In this document: positions 26,644 through 35,881 of the stretch, piece after piece
Layout of the letters: each line of letters starts with the position of its first letter
Position numbering within the stretch: the first letter of the stretch is position 1
DNA from: JAJDXW01 sp965243335
GTDB lineage: Bacteria > Pseudomonadota > Gammaproteobacteria > HK1
Direction: 5' to 3'
Length of the DNA: 64,000 nt
NCBI GenBank assembly: GCA_965243335.1
Contig: OZ251545.1
Span: 5,146,001 to 5,210,000, forward strand
Position numbers and translations under genes: made by a program
Notes under the pieces: generated by a model
Databases searched by the model: none
Told to the model about the DNA's origin: nothing
The model's input: only the letters and a program-made list of their open reading frames with translations

Positions 26644-27933
26644 ATGGCGCTTCTCACCCTCATCGTCCTGCTCGTGCTCGTCATCGCGGCGGTTCCGGTC
26701 GCGGCGGTGCTCGGGGTCCTGAGCTTCGTCCTCGACGAGCTCTTCTTCCGCGGTCGGCTCACCCCCGCCATCGGCGAGTTCACCTGGGACAAGAGCAAGG
26801 AGTTCATCCTCGTCGCGGTGCCGATGTTCATCCTGCTCGGCGAGATCATGCTGCGGGCGGGCATCGCGCGGCGGATGTACAACGCGGTGGTGCAGTGGCT
26901 GTCGTGGCTGCCGGGCGGGCTCATGCACGCGAACATCGGCTCCTGCGCCATCTTCGCGGCGTCCTCGGGCTCCTCGGTCGCCACCGCGGCCACCGTCGGC
27001 ACCGTGGCGTACCCCGAGATCGAGCGGCGCGGGTACAACGAGCGCCTCTTCCTCGGCTCGCTCGCCGCCGGGGGCACCCTCGGGATCCTCATCCCCCCGT
27101 CCATCAACCTGATCCTCTACGGCCTCATCACCAACAGCTCGGTGCCGGAGCTCTACCTCGCCGGCATCATTCCGGGGGTCATCCTGTCGTCGCTCTTCAT
27201 GGCCGCCATCATCGCGGGCTGCGTGTTCCGGCGCGGCTGGGGCGGGACGCCGGTGGAGACGAGCTGGGGCGCCCGGGTCCGGACCCTCCCCGACCTGCTG
27301 CCCCCCATCCTGCTCTTCGCGGTGGTCGTCGGGTCGATCTACGCTGGCGTCGCGACCCCGACCGAGGCGGCCTCGGTCGGGGTGTGCTTTGCGCTCTGCC
27401 TCTCGGTCTGGACCCGCACCCTCAACTGGACGATGCTCAAGGCCGCGTTCGAGGGCACGATGCGGACGACCGCGATGATCATGCTCATCGTGCTCGCGGC
27501 GATCTTCCTCAACTTCGTGCTCGGCTTCCTCGGGGTGACCCAGGCCCTCATCCGCTTCGTGAGCGAGCTCGGGCTGACCCCGGTGCAGACGATGCTGCTC
27601 CTCGTCGTCTTCTACCTCATCCTCGGCATGTTCATGGAGACCCTGTCGATGATGCTGACGACGGTGCCGGTCGTCTTCCCGATCGTGGTCCAGCTCGGCT
27701 ACGACCCGGTGTGGTTCGGGATCATGATCACGGTGCTGATGGAGGCCGCCCTCATCACCCCGCCGATCGGGGTCAACCTCTACGTCGTCCAGGGGATCCG
27801 GATGCGGGGCGGGCAGTTCAACGACGTGGCCTACGGCGCGCTGCCGTTCGTGGTGTCCATGCTGGTGATGGTCGGGCTGCTCCTCGCCTACGAGGACCTC
27901 GCCCTCTGGCTCCCGACCCTGGTCTACCGATAG
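26644..27933 (+). CDS. dctM: TRAP transporter large permease (DctM)
   Basis: A 429-residue, about 12-helix transport subunit. DctM motifs are present: GRLTPAIGEFTW near the start, MFILLGEIMLRAGIARRMY, FAASSGSSVATAATVGTVAYPE, GGTLGILIPPSINLILYG, ATPTEAASVGV, and the second discontinuous-hairpin region ALITPPIGVNLYVVQGI. All are conserved in ion-coupled TRAP carriers. It is the last gene of the dctPQM operon. The 312 bases that follow, up to the ATPase at 28246, contain no gene or repeat I can identify. Confidence 0.95.
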   Translation: MALLTLIVLLVLVIAAVPVAAVLGVLSFVLDELFFRGRLTPAIGEFTWDKSKEFILVAVPMFILLGEIMLRAGIARRMYNAVVQWLSWLPGGLMHANIGSCAIFAASSGSSVATAATVGTVAYPEIERRGYNERLFLGSLAAGGTLGILIPPSINLILYGLITNSSVPELYLAGIIPGVILSSLFMAAIIAGCVFRRGWGGTPVETSWGARVRTLPDLLPPILLFAVVVGSIYAGVATPTEAASVGVCFALCLSVWTRTLNWTMLKAAFEGTMRTTAMIMLIVLAAIFLNFVLGFLGVTQALIRFVSELGLTPVQTMLLLVVFYLILGMFMETLSMMLTTVPVVFPIVVQLGYDPVWFGIMITVLMEAALITPPIGVNLYVVQGIRMRGGQFNDVAYGALPFVVSMLVMVGLLLAYEDLALWLPTLVYR

Positions 27934-28245
27934 CCGGGGCCCGGAGCCCGCCAGCCGCATGTTTCGGGGGGCCGGGCAGGGCGGCGCGGTTTCCGGACGC
28001 CGGTACGGGAGGCGCGGCGGACGACGCAATCGCGCACGATCCGGCAAGCGCCGATCGTTGCGTCGGGCCGGCCTTCCTCGGTGGTGGCCGGCCTGGCGGT
28101 CGCTGCCGCGAAGGTGGTCCCGAAGACGGCGCCCGCATGGTGGGCCCGGCTTGGCGAGAACGGGGGCGATGGCGGGACCGTGCACGAAGCTGATGGCGCT
28201 GCCGCACCCATCCCTCGCCGGGAACCTCTCCTGTAGACTTCGACC

Positions 28246-29514
28246 ATGATCCGGCGCATCCAGGCCCTCAACTACCGCTGCCTCCGCTACGTTGACGTCC
28301 GGCTCGACCGCTTCCACGTACTGGTCGGCCCCAACGCGAGCGGCAAGAGCACGCTGCTGGACGTCGTCATGTTTCTGGGAGACATGTTGTCGGGCGGCCT
28401 GGGATCTGCTGTAGACAAGCGCACCCGGAACTTCCAGGACATGGTCTGGGATCGTCCCCGGAAAAACATCGGCTTCGAATTGGCGTTGGAGTTCGATATA
28501 CCGGCGGATATCGGGAAACGACTTCCCCGGGAGATGAATTTCGAGACGTTTCGTTATGAAATCGCCATCAAGGAAGGCAGGAGCGGGATACGCATCGACT
28601 CCGAAAGAGCGCTTCTGATGCCCCGTGAACACGGCCGTCCACGACAGGAGCTTTTGCGTTTCCCCGACCCACCCGAGGCTTCCGATACGATCCTCATCGG
28701 GGGTAGACGGTGAGGATCGAGAACGATACTGAGCAAGTCCCGGGAAGGAAGGGACAGCTTCAATATCGAAGTATCCGAAAAGGCTGGGAGGGGATGGGTG
28801 ATCAGTATTTCGTTCGGCCCCGGGAGATCGACCCTGGGGAATCTCCCCGAGTCTCCTGAAAAATTTCCGGTCTCCACCCACGTCAAGCGGCTGCTGGAAA
28901 CAGGCGTGCAAAGACTGTTCCTGGACAGCTCCAGAATGAGCAGGTCCAGTCCGCCGGACAGGCGCCAGACGGGCTTCTCTCCCGATGGATCCAACCTCCC
29001 CCGGGTGCTCCGGCGCCTCCGCAGGGAACACAAGGGGGCGTTCAGGGAATGGCTGAACCACGTCCGGGCCGCCTTGCCGGAAATCGAGAAGGTCCGGGTC
29101 GTGGAGCGCAAGGATGATCGCCATTGCTACCTGATGATCCGCTACACATCGGGAGTGGAGGCGCCGTCGTGGGCGGTCTCCGACGGGACGTTGCGCCTGC
29201 TGGCGCTGACCCTTCCGGCTTACCTCCGGGATCGGAAAATGATTTACCTTATGGAAGAGCCGGAAAACGGACTGCATCCGGGGGTGACCCAGGACGTTTA
29301 CGACGCCCTGTCTTCCGTGTACGATTCCCAGGTGTTGCTGGCCACGCATTCCCCGGTTTTCCTGAACCATGCAGACCTGGACCACATGCTTTGCTTCGGC
29401 AAGGACGCGAGTGGAGCCACGGACGTCATTCCCGCCCGGGCACATCCCGGGCTGAGGGACTGGCAGGGCTCTCCGAACCTGAGCGTCTTCTTCGCGGCCG
29501 GAGTACTCGGATGA
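28246..29514 (+). pseudogene. AAA family ATPase with one in-frame TGA
   Basis: A 422-codon OLD/RecF-like ATPase. It begins IRRIQALNYRCLRYVDVRL, with Walker A GPNASGKS at 28-35. At codon 156 the frame reads CGG TGA GGA, a stop. The same frame then continues with recognisable sequence: SKSREGRDSFNIEVSEKAG, NLPESPEKFPVSTHVKRLL, MEEPENGLHPG (Walker B, near 337), and ATHSPVFLNHAD (near 366). The halves need no frameshift; TGG (Trp) instead of TGA would restore the gene. Without readthrough the product lacks its Walker B. The sequence ends with ATGA overlapping its partner gene. It differs in sequence from the ATPase at 507-1916. Confidence 0.75.
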
Positions 29515-30152
29515 TCTCCGGTGCAGGGTCATCGGATCTCATCGTTCTGGCTGCGGACAAACACATCGCCGTCTCCGTGGAAACTCTGCTCCGCCAACGC
29601 CGGGCCGATCCGGGGCTTCGCACCGTATCGTTCGACGTGCGTCGCCATCCGGAATCCGATCCGGGTTGTCGAACCAGGGCCGTCGACTTCCTGCGCCCCT
29701 TCATCCAGGGATACCGCTTCGCACTCGTCGTCTTCGATTATGAGGGATGTGGCAGCAAGGATCCGCCCGGAAAAATCCAGAGAGAGCTCGAGAGCCTCCT
29801 CGAACGCAATGGCTGGAATGGGCGATCGAAGGCGATCGTAATCGTCCCGGAGTTGGAAGCATGGGTCTGGATCCCGTCCAGGAAGGTTGCCCGGGCGCTG
29901 GGATGGAACGGAAACTTCGAATCGCTTCGTACATTCCTCGAGGAGAAAGGTTTCCGGCTTGCCCGCCAGCGAAAGCCCGCCGATCCGAAGAAAGCTCTGT
30001 ATCAGGTGCTTCGCCGCAACAGGAAGGTGGCCTCGTCGGCCCTGTTCAAGAATCTGGCGGCTTCCGTCTCGTTCGACGACTGCCGGGACCCCGCTTTCAA
30101 CGAGCTCCGGCAAACCCTTCAGACCTGGTTTCCATCGGAAGCGGCGCCGTGA
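29511..30152 (+). CDS. TOPRIM-like partner of the AAA ATPase (DUF4276-type)
   Basis: A 213-residue protein starting at an ATG that overlaps the ATPase stop (ATGA). It shows the strand-acidic pattern of TOPRIM/DUF4276 proteins: DLIVLAADKH near residue 10, ALVVFDYEGCGS at 71-82, and VIVPELEAWVW at 110-120. Compared with the pair at the left edge, the first acidic motif is DK rather than EG, so catalytic competence is less certain. The gene is intact even though its partner ATPase carries a stop. The anti-phage role is inferred from the pairing. Confidence 0.65.
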   Translation: MISGAGSSDLIVLAADKHIAVSVETLLRQRRADPGLRTVSFDVRRHPESDPGCRTRAVDFLRPFIQGYRFALVVFDYEGCGSKDPPGKIQRELESLLERNGWNGRSKAIVIVPELEAWVWIPSRKVARALGWNGNFESLRTFLEEKGFRLARQRKPADPKKALYQVLRRNRKVASSALFKNLAASVSFDDCRDPAFNELRQTLQTWFPSEAAP

Positions 30153-30234
30153 CCGGCAAAGCCCATCCATGGCCAACGATAGCCGACAGGAGATTTTTGG
30201 CATGGGATTTTGGTGAGGGAATCGGCGGGTTGGC

Positions 30235-32136
30235 TCACGATCCCTCGGCGCTCGGCCAGGCCGTGTTCCTCGATGGAGCCGCGGCATTCGCGCGCTCGCC
30301 GAGGAGGCGAGTGTAGGCGCCTCCGAGGCGCACGAGCTCGGAGTGGGTACCGGTCTCCGCCACTTCGCCCGCTTCGAGGACCACGATCCGGTCCGCCCGG
30401 CGGACGGTGCTCAGTCGGTGCGCGATCGCGATGACCGTGCGGGTCTCGTAGATCCGCGCGAGGGCCTTCTCGATCAGGTCCTCGGTCATGGAGTCCACGG
30501 AGCTGGTCGCCTCGTCGAGCACCACCAGGTCGGCGTCGGCCGCGACCGCGCGCGCGAACGAGACGAGCTGGGCCTGGCCGGCGGAGAGGTTCGCGCCGCC
30601 GTGCGCGACCTCGAAGTCGTAGCCGCCCGGCAGGCTCCGGATGAACTCGTCGGCCCGGACCTCGCGCGCAGCGCGCTCCGCCGCCGCCCGATCGAGCCGC
30701 CCGAGGGTGATGTTGAACTCGATCGATCCGTGGAACAGGAACACGTCCTGGTGGACCGCCGCCGCCAGCCGGCCGATCTCGTCGGCGTCGAACGAGGCGA
30801 TCTCGCGGCCGTTCAGCCGGACGGACCCCTCGTAGCCGCCGTAGGCGCGGGCGATCAGGCGGACGATCGACGACTTGCCCGAGCCGGTCGCCCCCACGAT
30901 CGCGACCGTTTCTCCCCTCCGGACCCGGAGGTCGACCCCCCGCAGCACGTCCGGGGCGTACCGGGAGTAGCGGAACCGGACCCGCTCGAAATCCAGCCGC
31001 TCGAAGCGCGCCGCCGTACCCGCACCCGGGCGCGCGTCCGCCGGGTGCTCGCGCCGCACGGGCTCCCGCGCGGCGCCGGGGTCGGGGGGCTCCGCGGGGT
31101 CGAGCGGCTCCGCGAGCAGGCCGCCGATGTGGTCGAGGGCCGCGAGGGCGCGCTGGAGGACCGCGAGCTGCTGCGCCAGCTCGCGCACCGGCACGAACAG
31201 CCGCTGGATGTACTCCATGAACGCGATCAGCACCCCGATCGTCATCGTCCCCGCGAGCAGGGCGCCCGCCGAGTACCAGAGCACCACCGCGAGCCCGAGG
31301 CTGGTCAGACCCTCGACGAGGGAGTAGAGGATCGCGTCGTAGAAGTTGGAGGTGTTCTGGGCCCGGTAGAAGCGGAGGTTCCGCCCCTCGAAGGCCGCGG
31401 CCACCTTCGCCTCCGCCGCGTAGAGCTGCACCGTCTTCACCCCGGCGAGGCATTCCTGCAGATAGCCGGTCGCCTGCGACAGCGCCTGGCGCGCCCACAG
31501 GAAGGAGGTCCGCACCCGCCGCTGGAAGAACCGCATCGCGAACGCCAGCACCGGCAGCATGGCGAGCAGGACGAGGGTCGCCTTCCAGCTCAGCCAGAAC
31601 ATCACGCCCAGGAACGCGGCGGTCTTCAGGAGATCGGCGACGAGGGAGAGCGCGTGCCCGGCGAGGCTCTCGCCGAGGGCCTCCACGTCGCTCGTCACCC
31701 GGGTGAGCACCGAGCCGATCGGGTTGCGGTCGAAGTAGGCGCGCGGGAGGCGGAGGGTGCGCCGGAAGACCGTCTCGCGGAGCTCGGCGAGCAGCCGGTG
31801 GCCGGCGTGCTGGAGGATGCGGACGTAGAGCGCGTCCGTGAGATAGCCGGCTACCACCACCGCGGCCGCGAGGCCGGCGAGCGCCAGCAGCGGACCGCGG
31901 TACGGCCCGAGCGCGCCGGCCGCGACGGCCGGCAGCACGTAGTCGTCCACCGCGACCTTCATGAGGAACGGCACGAGGGCGGCGAGCGCGGCCGATACCG
32001 GCAGCAGGGCGACCACCACCAGGAAGCGCCCGCGGTAGCGGGCGAGATGCGGGCGCATCGCTTCGACGACCGCTCCCGCGTTCCCGCCGGGCAGGAAGCG
32101 GCGCCAGAGCGGCGTGAGCAAGGCGCGCCGCCGCAT
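30235..32136 (-). CDS. ABC transporter, ATP-binding/permease fusion (second half-transporter)
   Basis: A 633-residue ABC exporter half: six-helix transmembrane domain (about 1-330), then an ATPase domain. The membrane part contains LPRAYFDRNPIGSVLTRVTSD, typical of type I exporters. The ATPase has Walker A GATGSGKSSI, the signature LSAGQAQLVSFARA (Ala replaces the usual second Gly of LSGGQ), Walker B DLVVLDEATSSVD, and a switch His in AIAHRLSTV. It begins 47 bases after the stop of the other half-transporter, so the two probably form an MdlA/MdlB-like heterodimer. The substrate is unknown. Confidence 0.93.
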   Translation of the reverse strand: MRRRALLTPLWRRFLPGGNAGAVVEAMRPHLARYRGRFLVVVALLPVSAALAALVPFLMKVAVDDYVLPAVAAGALGPYRGPLLALAGLAAAVVVAGYLTDALYVRILQHAGHRLLAELRETVFRRTLRLPRAYFDRNPIGSVLTRVTSDVEALGESLAGHALSLVADLLKTAAFLGVMFWLSWKATLVLLAMLPVLAFAMRFFQRRVRTSFLWARQALSQATGYLQECLAGVKTVQLYAAEAKVAAAFEGRNLRFYRAQNTSNFYDAILYSLVEGLTSLGLAVVLWYSAGALLAGTMTIGVLIAFMEYIQRLFVPVRELAQQLAVLQRALAALDHIGGLLAEPLDPAEPPDPGAAREPVRREHPADARPGAGTAARFERLDFERVRFRYSRYAPDVLRGVDLRVRRGETVAIVGATGSGKSSIVRLIARAYGGYEGSVRLNGREIASFDADEIGRLAAAVHQDVFLFHGSIEFNITLGRLDRAAAERAAREVRADEFIRSLPGGYDFEVAHGGANLSAGQAQLVSFARAVAADADLVVLDEATSSVDSMTEDLIEKALARIYETRTVIAIAHRLSTVRRADRIVVLEAGEVAETGTHSELVRLGGAYTRLLGERANAAAPSRNTAWPSAEGS

Positions 32137-32182
32137 CAGGCCGACGCCCTCGCCGCCCTTCCCGGCATTCCCGCCATCCCCG

Positions 32183-34180
32183 TCACGATGAGGGCGAGGG
32201 CGTCGTTTCGCCCTTGACGTCCGAGGAGCCCGCCCCGCCTTCGGCCTTCTCCCCCTCCTCGCGGTCCCTTCGTCCGTCCCCCGTCTCCTCCGCCTGCCGC
32301 CGCCACGCCTCGCGGTACGGCCCCGGCCGGGCGGCGAGCTCGTCGTGGCGCCCTTCGTCCACCACCCGCCCGCGGTCGAGCACGATCACCCGGTCCGCCC
32401 GTTCGAGCACGCTGATCCGGTGCGACACGACGAGGAGGGAGCGGGCGCCGGCGAGCCCGTGGATCCGATCCACCAGCACCCGTTCCGTGTCGTGGTCCAC
32501 TGCGGACAGCACGTCGTCGAGGATGAGCAGCTCGCAGGGCTTCAGCATCGCGCGGGCGAGGGCCACCCGCTGCTTCTGGCCGCCGGAGAGGGTGATGCCG
32601 CGCTCCCCCACGAGGGTCTCGAGCCCCATCGGCATCCGTTCGAGGTCGGGACCCAAGGCGGCGTCCGCCACCGCCTGTTCGACGGAGACGGCGAGCGCCG
32701 CCGAGCCCGTCCGCGCCGCCCCCGAAGGGGCTCCGGCCTCCTCCCCTTCGCCTCCGGCGCGCTCCGCTTTACGCCCGGCGGCCCCCGGCCCGACTCCGTC
32801 CCCGCGTTCCCCGCCCACCCGCGGTCCTCGCCCGGTGGCCCCGCCCGCCTCCTCCTCGTCCATCCCGAAGGCGACGTTCGCCCGCACCGTGTCGGAGAAC
32901 AGGAACGGCTCCTGGGTGACGGTCACCACCCGGCGCAGCAGCTCGCCCGCTTCGACGTCCCGGACGTCCACCCCGTCGAGCCGCACCGCGCCGGGCGGCG
33001 GCGCCAGATGGCGGTTCAGCAGGTTGACGAGCGTGGTCTTGCCGCTCCCGACAGGGCCGAACACCCCCACCGCCTCCCCGGGCGCGACCCGGAGGCTCAC
33101 CCCGTCGAGCACCGGCCGGCCCGGTTCGTCGGGATAGGCAAAGCGCAGCCCCTCGACGGCGAGCCCTTCGACGAGCCGGTCCGGAAGCGCCGCCTCCACC
33201 CGCGGGGCGGGGCGCTCCGGGGCGGCCGCGAGCACTTCGAGCAGGCTTCCGAGGCTCGTCATGCCGCGCTGGAGCAGGAACATGAGGAACGTCGCCCCCA
33301 TGAGCGGCCCGACCAGCATGGACAGGTACACCGCGAACGCGGTGAAGTCCCCGATCGTGATCTCCCCCCCGACCACCATGAAGCCGCCGACGAGCACCAG
33401 CATGACCTTGAGCCCGTTCACGAGATGGGAGAGCAGCGGGAAGAACCAGGCCCGGACGGTGGTCATCCCGAGGCCCGCGTCCCGCACCTCGCCGCTCGAC
33501 GCGGCGAAGCGCCGCTCCGCCCAGCCGAGGCCGCGGAACGACTTGAGGACGTCGAGCCCGCCGTAGGACTCCACCGTGAAGTCCGAGAGGCCCTGCAGGG
33601 CCTTCATCTGCCGCTCCTGGTTCCGGCGCATCCGCTGCACCGCGAGCTGGAGGACGAGGAAGCCGACCGCGATCGGGGCCGCGCAGTACACGGTGAGCCG
33701 GGGCGAGATCTCGTACATGTACCAGGGCGCGAAGGTCAGCGTGCCGACGGTCTGGATCAGCATCATCGTCCCCATGCCCACCAGCATCCGCACCCCGTTC
33801 ACGTCGTTGTTGATGCGCGAGATCAGCTCGCCGGTGGGGTTGGCGAGGAAGTACTCGCGGTCCTGCCCCAGCAGGTGGGCGAGGAGACGGTTCTTGAGGT
33901 CGAACTCGACGCGCCGGCCAGGGATGAAGAAGAGCAGCCGGGAGACGGTCCGGGTGAGCACCATCGCCACCGCAAAGCCGAGGATGAGCCAGACCTTGGC
34001 GAAGAACGCGCTGCCGGACTGGTCGGCGGCGAGGAGATCGATGGCCTCCTTCAGATAGCGGGGGATGGCGAGGCTCATCCACAGGGTGACGGCGAGGAAC
34101 GCGGCGCCGGCCGCGAGCAGCCGGGCCTGCTCCCGGAAGAGGCCGAGGAGGTAGCGGAAACGCTGGGCGGGGGAGGTCAA
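32183..34180 (-). CDS. ABC transporter, ATP-binding/permease fusion (first half-transporter)
   Basis: A 665-residue ABC exporter half. The transmembrane domain includes DREYFLANPTGELISRINND. The nucleotide-binding domain has Walker A GPVGSGKTTLVNLL, Q-loop VTQEPFLFSDT, signature LSGGQKQRVALARA, Walker B LLILDDVLSAVDHDTE (Asp in place of the catalytic Glu), and switch VVSHRISVL. With its partner's intact LDEAT, this makes one degenerate and one consensus ATP site, as in heterodimeric exporters. Between the Q-loop and the signature there is a ~60-residue Gly/Ala/Glu-rich insertion not expected in the family. It is first in a two-gene operon. Confidence 0.93.
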   Translation of the reverse strand: MTSPAQRFRYLLGLFREQARLLAAGAAFLAVTLWMSLAIPRYLKEAIDLLAADQSGSAFFAKVWLILGFAVAMVLTRTVSRLLFFIPGRRVEFDLKNRLLAHLLGQDREYFLANPTGELISRINNDVNGVRMLVGMGTMMLIQTVGTLTFAPWYMYEISPRLTVYCAAPIAVGFLVLQLAVQRMRRNQERQMKALQGLSDFTVESYGGLDVLKSFRGLGWAERRFAASSGEVRDAGLGMTTVRAWFFPLLSHLVNGLKVMLVLVGGFMVVGGEITIGDFTAFAVYLSMLVGPLMGATFLMFLLQRGMTSLGSLLEVLAAAPERPAPRVEAALPDRLVEGLAVEGLRFAYPDEPGRPVLDGVSLRVAPGEAVGVFGPVGSGKTTLVNLLNRHLAPPPGAVRLDGVDVRDVEAGELLRRVVTVTQEPFLFSDTVRANVAFGMDEEEAGGATGRGPRVGGERGDGVGPGAAGRKAERAGGEGEEAGAPSGAARTGSAALAVSVEQAVADAALGPDLERMPMGLETLVGERGITLSGGQKQRVALARAMLKPCELLILDDVLSAVDHDTERVLVDRIHGLAGARSLLVVSHRISVLERADRVIVLDRGRVVDEGRHDELAARPGPYREAWRRQAEETGDGRRDREEGEKAEGGAGSSDVKGETTPSPSS

Positions 34181-34362
34181 CGGAGGATAGGTCGATGGCT
34201 CGAAATACGGGTCGGCGATACCACCGGGGAAAGGCGAGGGACCGAAGAGCCTCGAAACGGGGACGCCCTACCCGACCGATCCCGCTCGTCAGGTCAGCAG
34301 CGCGAGCCCCGGGCCCCGATTCTATTCGGACCCTGCGTTCCGGTTCATCCGCCGGGGTCGCC

Positions 34363-34455
34363 GTGTCCTGGGAACGCGGGCGTCCCGCCCGCAAGCGGAC
34401 CGATGGGGCAGTGTGCACGCCGATGCGGGCGGGACGCCCGCGTTCCCAGGATACG
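34363..34455. repeat. ~100-bp palindromic dispersed repeat, copy B
   Basis: The arms read GTGTCCTGGGAACGCGGGCG and GCGGGCGGGACGCCCGCGTT, then CCCAGGATACGC. They are inverted around a ~35-base centre different from copies A and C. It sits in the 372-base gap between the ABC transporter operon and the M20 gene, which holds nothing else I recognise. Confidence 0.8.
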
Positions 34456-34552
34456 CGGTCCCCGGGACGCGCCGTTGCCGGGACACCCGATCCGTCCCTC
34501 GTCCGGAGGGAGGCAGAGGGAGCCCTCTGTCGAACCCGCCCCCGGTGCGGGG

Positions 34553-35725
34553 TCAGTGCGGCGGCAGCAGCTCGCGCGCCAGCTCCACCCAGTAGGTGGC
34601 TCCGATGGGGAGGATCTCGTCGTTGAAGTCGTAGTGGGGGTTGTGGACCATGCAGCCCCCGTGCTCGCCCTCGCCGTTGCCGATCATGACGTAGTTGCCG
34701 GGGCGCTTCAGCAGCATGAAGGCGAAGTCCTCCGAGCCCATGATGCGGGCCGCCCCCGCGTCGACGTTCTCCGCCCCCACCACCCTGGCTGCGATCCGGG
34801 CCGCGATCCCGGTCTCCTCCTCACTGTTGACGAGGGGCGGGTAGTTCTTCTCGTACGCGGCCTCGGCGGAGATGCCGCGGGCGGCGCAGATCCCGTCCAC
34901 GATCCGTTCGAGGCCCGCCGCGAACTGGTCGCGCACCGAGTGGGTGAACGAACGCACCGTTCCCGCGAACTCGACCGAGTCGGGGATGACGTTGATCGCG
35001 TCCCCGCCCCGGATGCGCCCGACCGTGAACGTGGCCGCGTGCTGGGCGTTGATCTCCTGGGCGACGAAGTCGTTCAGGGCCTCGATGATCGCGCACGCGG
35101 CGTTGACCGGGCTGCGCGCGAGGTGGGGCATCGCGCCGTGGCCGCCCACCCCGCGCACGGTGACCCGCACCGTGTCCGAGCTCGCGAGGAACGGCCCCGC
35201 GCGGGTGATGAACTTCCCGACCGGCACGGTCGGGTAGTTGTGCATCCCCCAGACCGAGTCCACCGGGAACTCGTCGAACAGGCCGTCCCGGATCATCGCG
35301 TCGGCGCCCCCCGCGCCCTCCTCCGCCGGCTGGAAGATGAAGTGGACGGTCCCGTCGAAGCCCGCGTGCTCGGCGAGGTGGCGGGCCGCGCCGAGGAGCA
35401 TCGCGGTGTGGCCGTCGTGCCCGCAGCCGTGCATCCGCCCGGGATGCCGCGAGGCGTGCTCGAAGGTGTTGAGCTCGTCCATCGCGAGGGCGTCCATGTC
35501 CGCGCGGAGCCCGATCGCCCGGTTGCCGTTCCCGCAGCGCAGGGTTCCGACCACCCCGGTGCCGCCGAGGCCGCGCCGGATCGGGATGCCCCAGGCGGTC
35601 AGGCGCTCCGCGACCGCGTCCGCGGTCCGATGCTCCTCGTAGGCGAGCTCGGGATGGCGGTGGAGGTCGCGGCGGACCTCCGTCATCTCGTCGTGGCGGG
35701 CGACGACGTCGTCGATGAGGTTCAT
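34553..35725 (-). CDS. M20 family amidohydrolase (hippurate hydrolase-like)
   Basis: A 390-residue metal-dependent hydrolase that removes acyl groups from amino acids. M20D hallmarks are RRDLHRHPELAYEEHRTA, GLRADMDALAMDE, MHGCGHDGHTAMLLGAA (metal-binding Cys/His), and FIFQPAEEGAGGADAMI (catalytic Glu). The dimerisation-domain motif GGHGAMPH and the C-terminal GSEDFAFML metal ligand region are also present. Length fits HipO/AmaA/ILR1-like enzymes. The ATG at 35725 starts MNLIDDVVARHDEM. It lies downstream of the MoxR-VWA pair on the same strand but 156 bases away, so cotranscription is uncertain. Confidence 0.94.
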   Translation of the reverse strand: MNLIDDVVARHDEMTEVRRDLHRHPELAYEEHRTADAVAERLTAWGIPIRRGLGGTGVVGTLRCGNGNRAIGLRADMDALAMDELNTFEHASRHPGRMHGCGHDGHTAMLLGAARHLAEHAGFDGTVHFIFQPAEEGAGGADAMIRDGLFDEFPVDSVWGMHNYPTVPVGKFITRAGPFLASSDTVRVTVRGVGGHGAMPHLARSPVNAACAIIEALNDFVAQEINAQHAATFTVGRIRGGDAINVIPDSVEFAGTVRSFTHSVRDQFAAGLERIVDGICAARGISAEAAYEKNYPPLVNSEEETGIAARIAARVVGAENVDAGAARIMGSEDFAFMLLKRPGNYVMIGNGEGEHGGCMVHNPHYDFNDEILPIGATYWVELARELLPPH

Positions 35726-35881
35726 GTGCAGGGTCCTCTGGCTGCGGCGTATCGCGGGGGCAGACGGCGCCCGGCACGGATCCGGGAGCCGCCCCGGGCG
35801 CGCCGATCCGATCCGGGCCGGTGCGGGGGGAGGGCGGGCCGGGCAGGCAGGCTCCTCCGGGCCGGCGCGCGGAAGCCGGGC

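Noticed and set aside
25813..29532. A long open frame on the - strand opposite the TRAP permease and ATPase genes
   Set aside because: Low-complexity His/Arg/Glu composition and complete overlap with conserved genes on the other strand.
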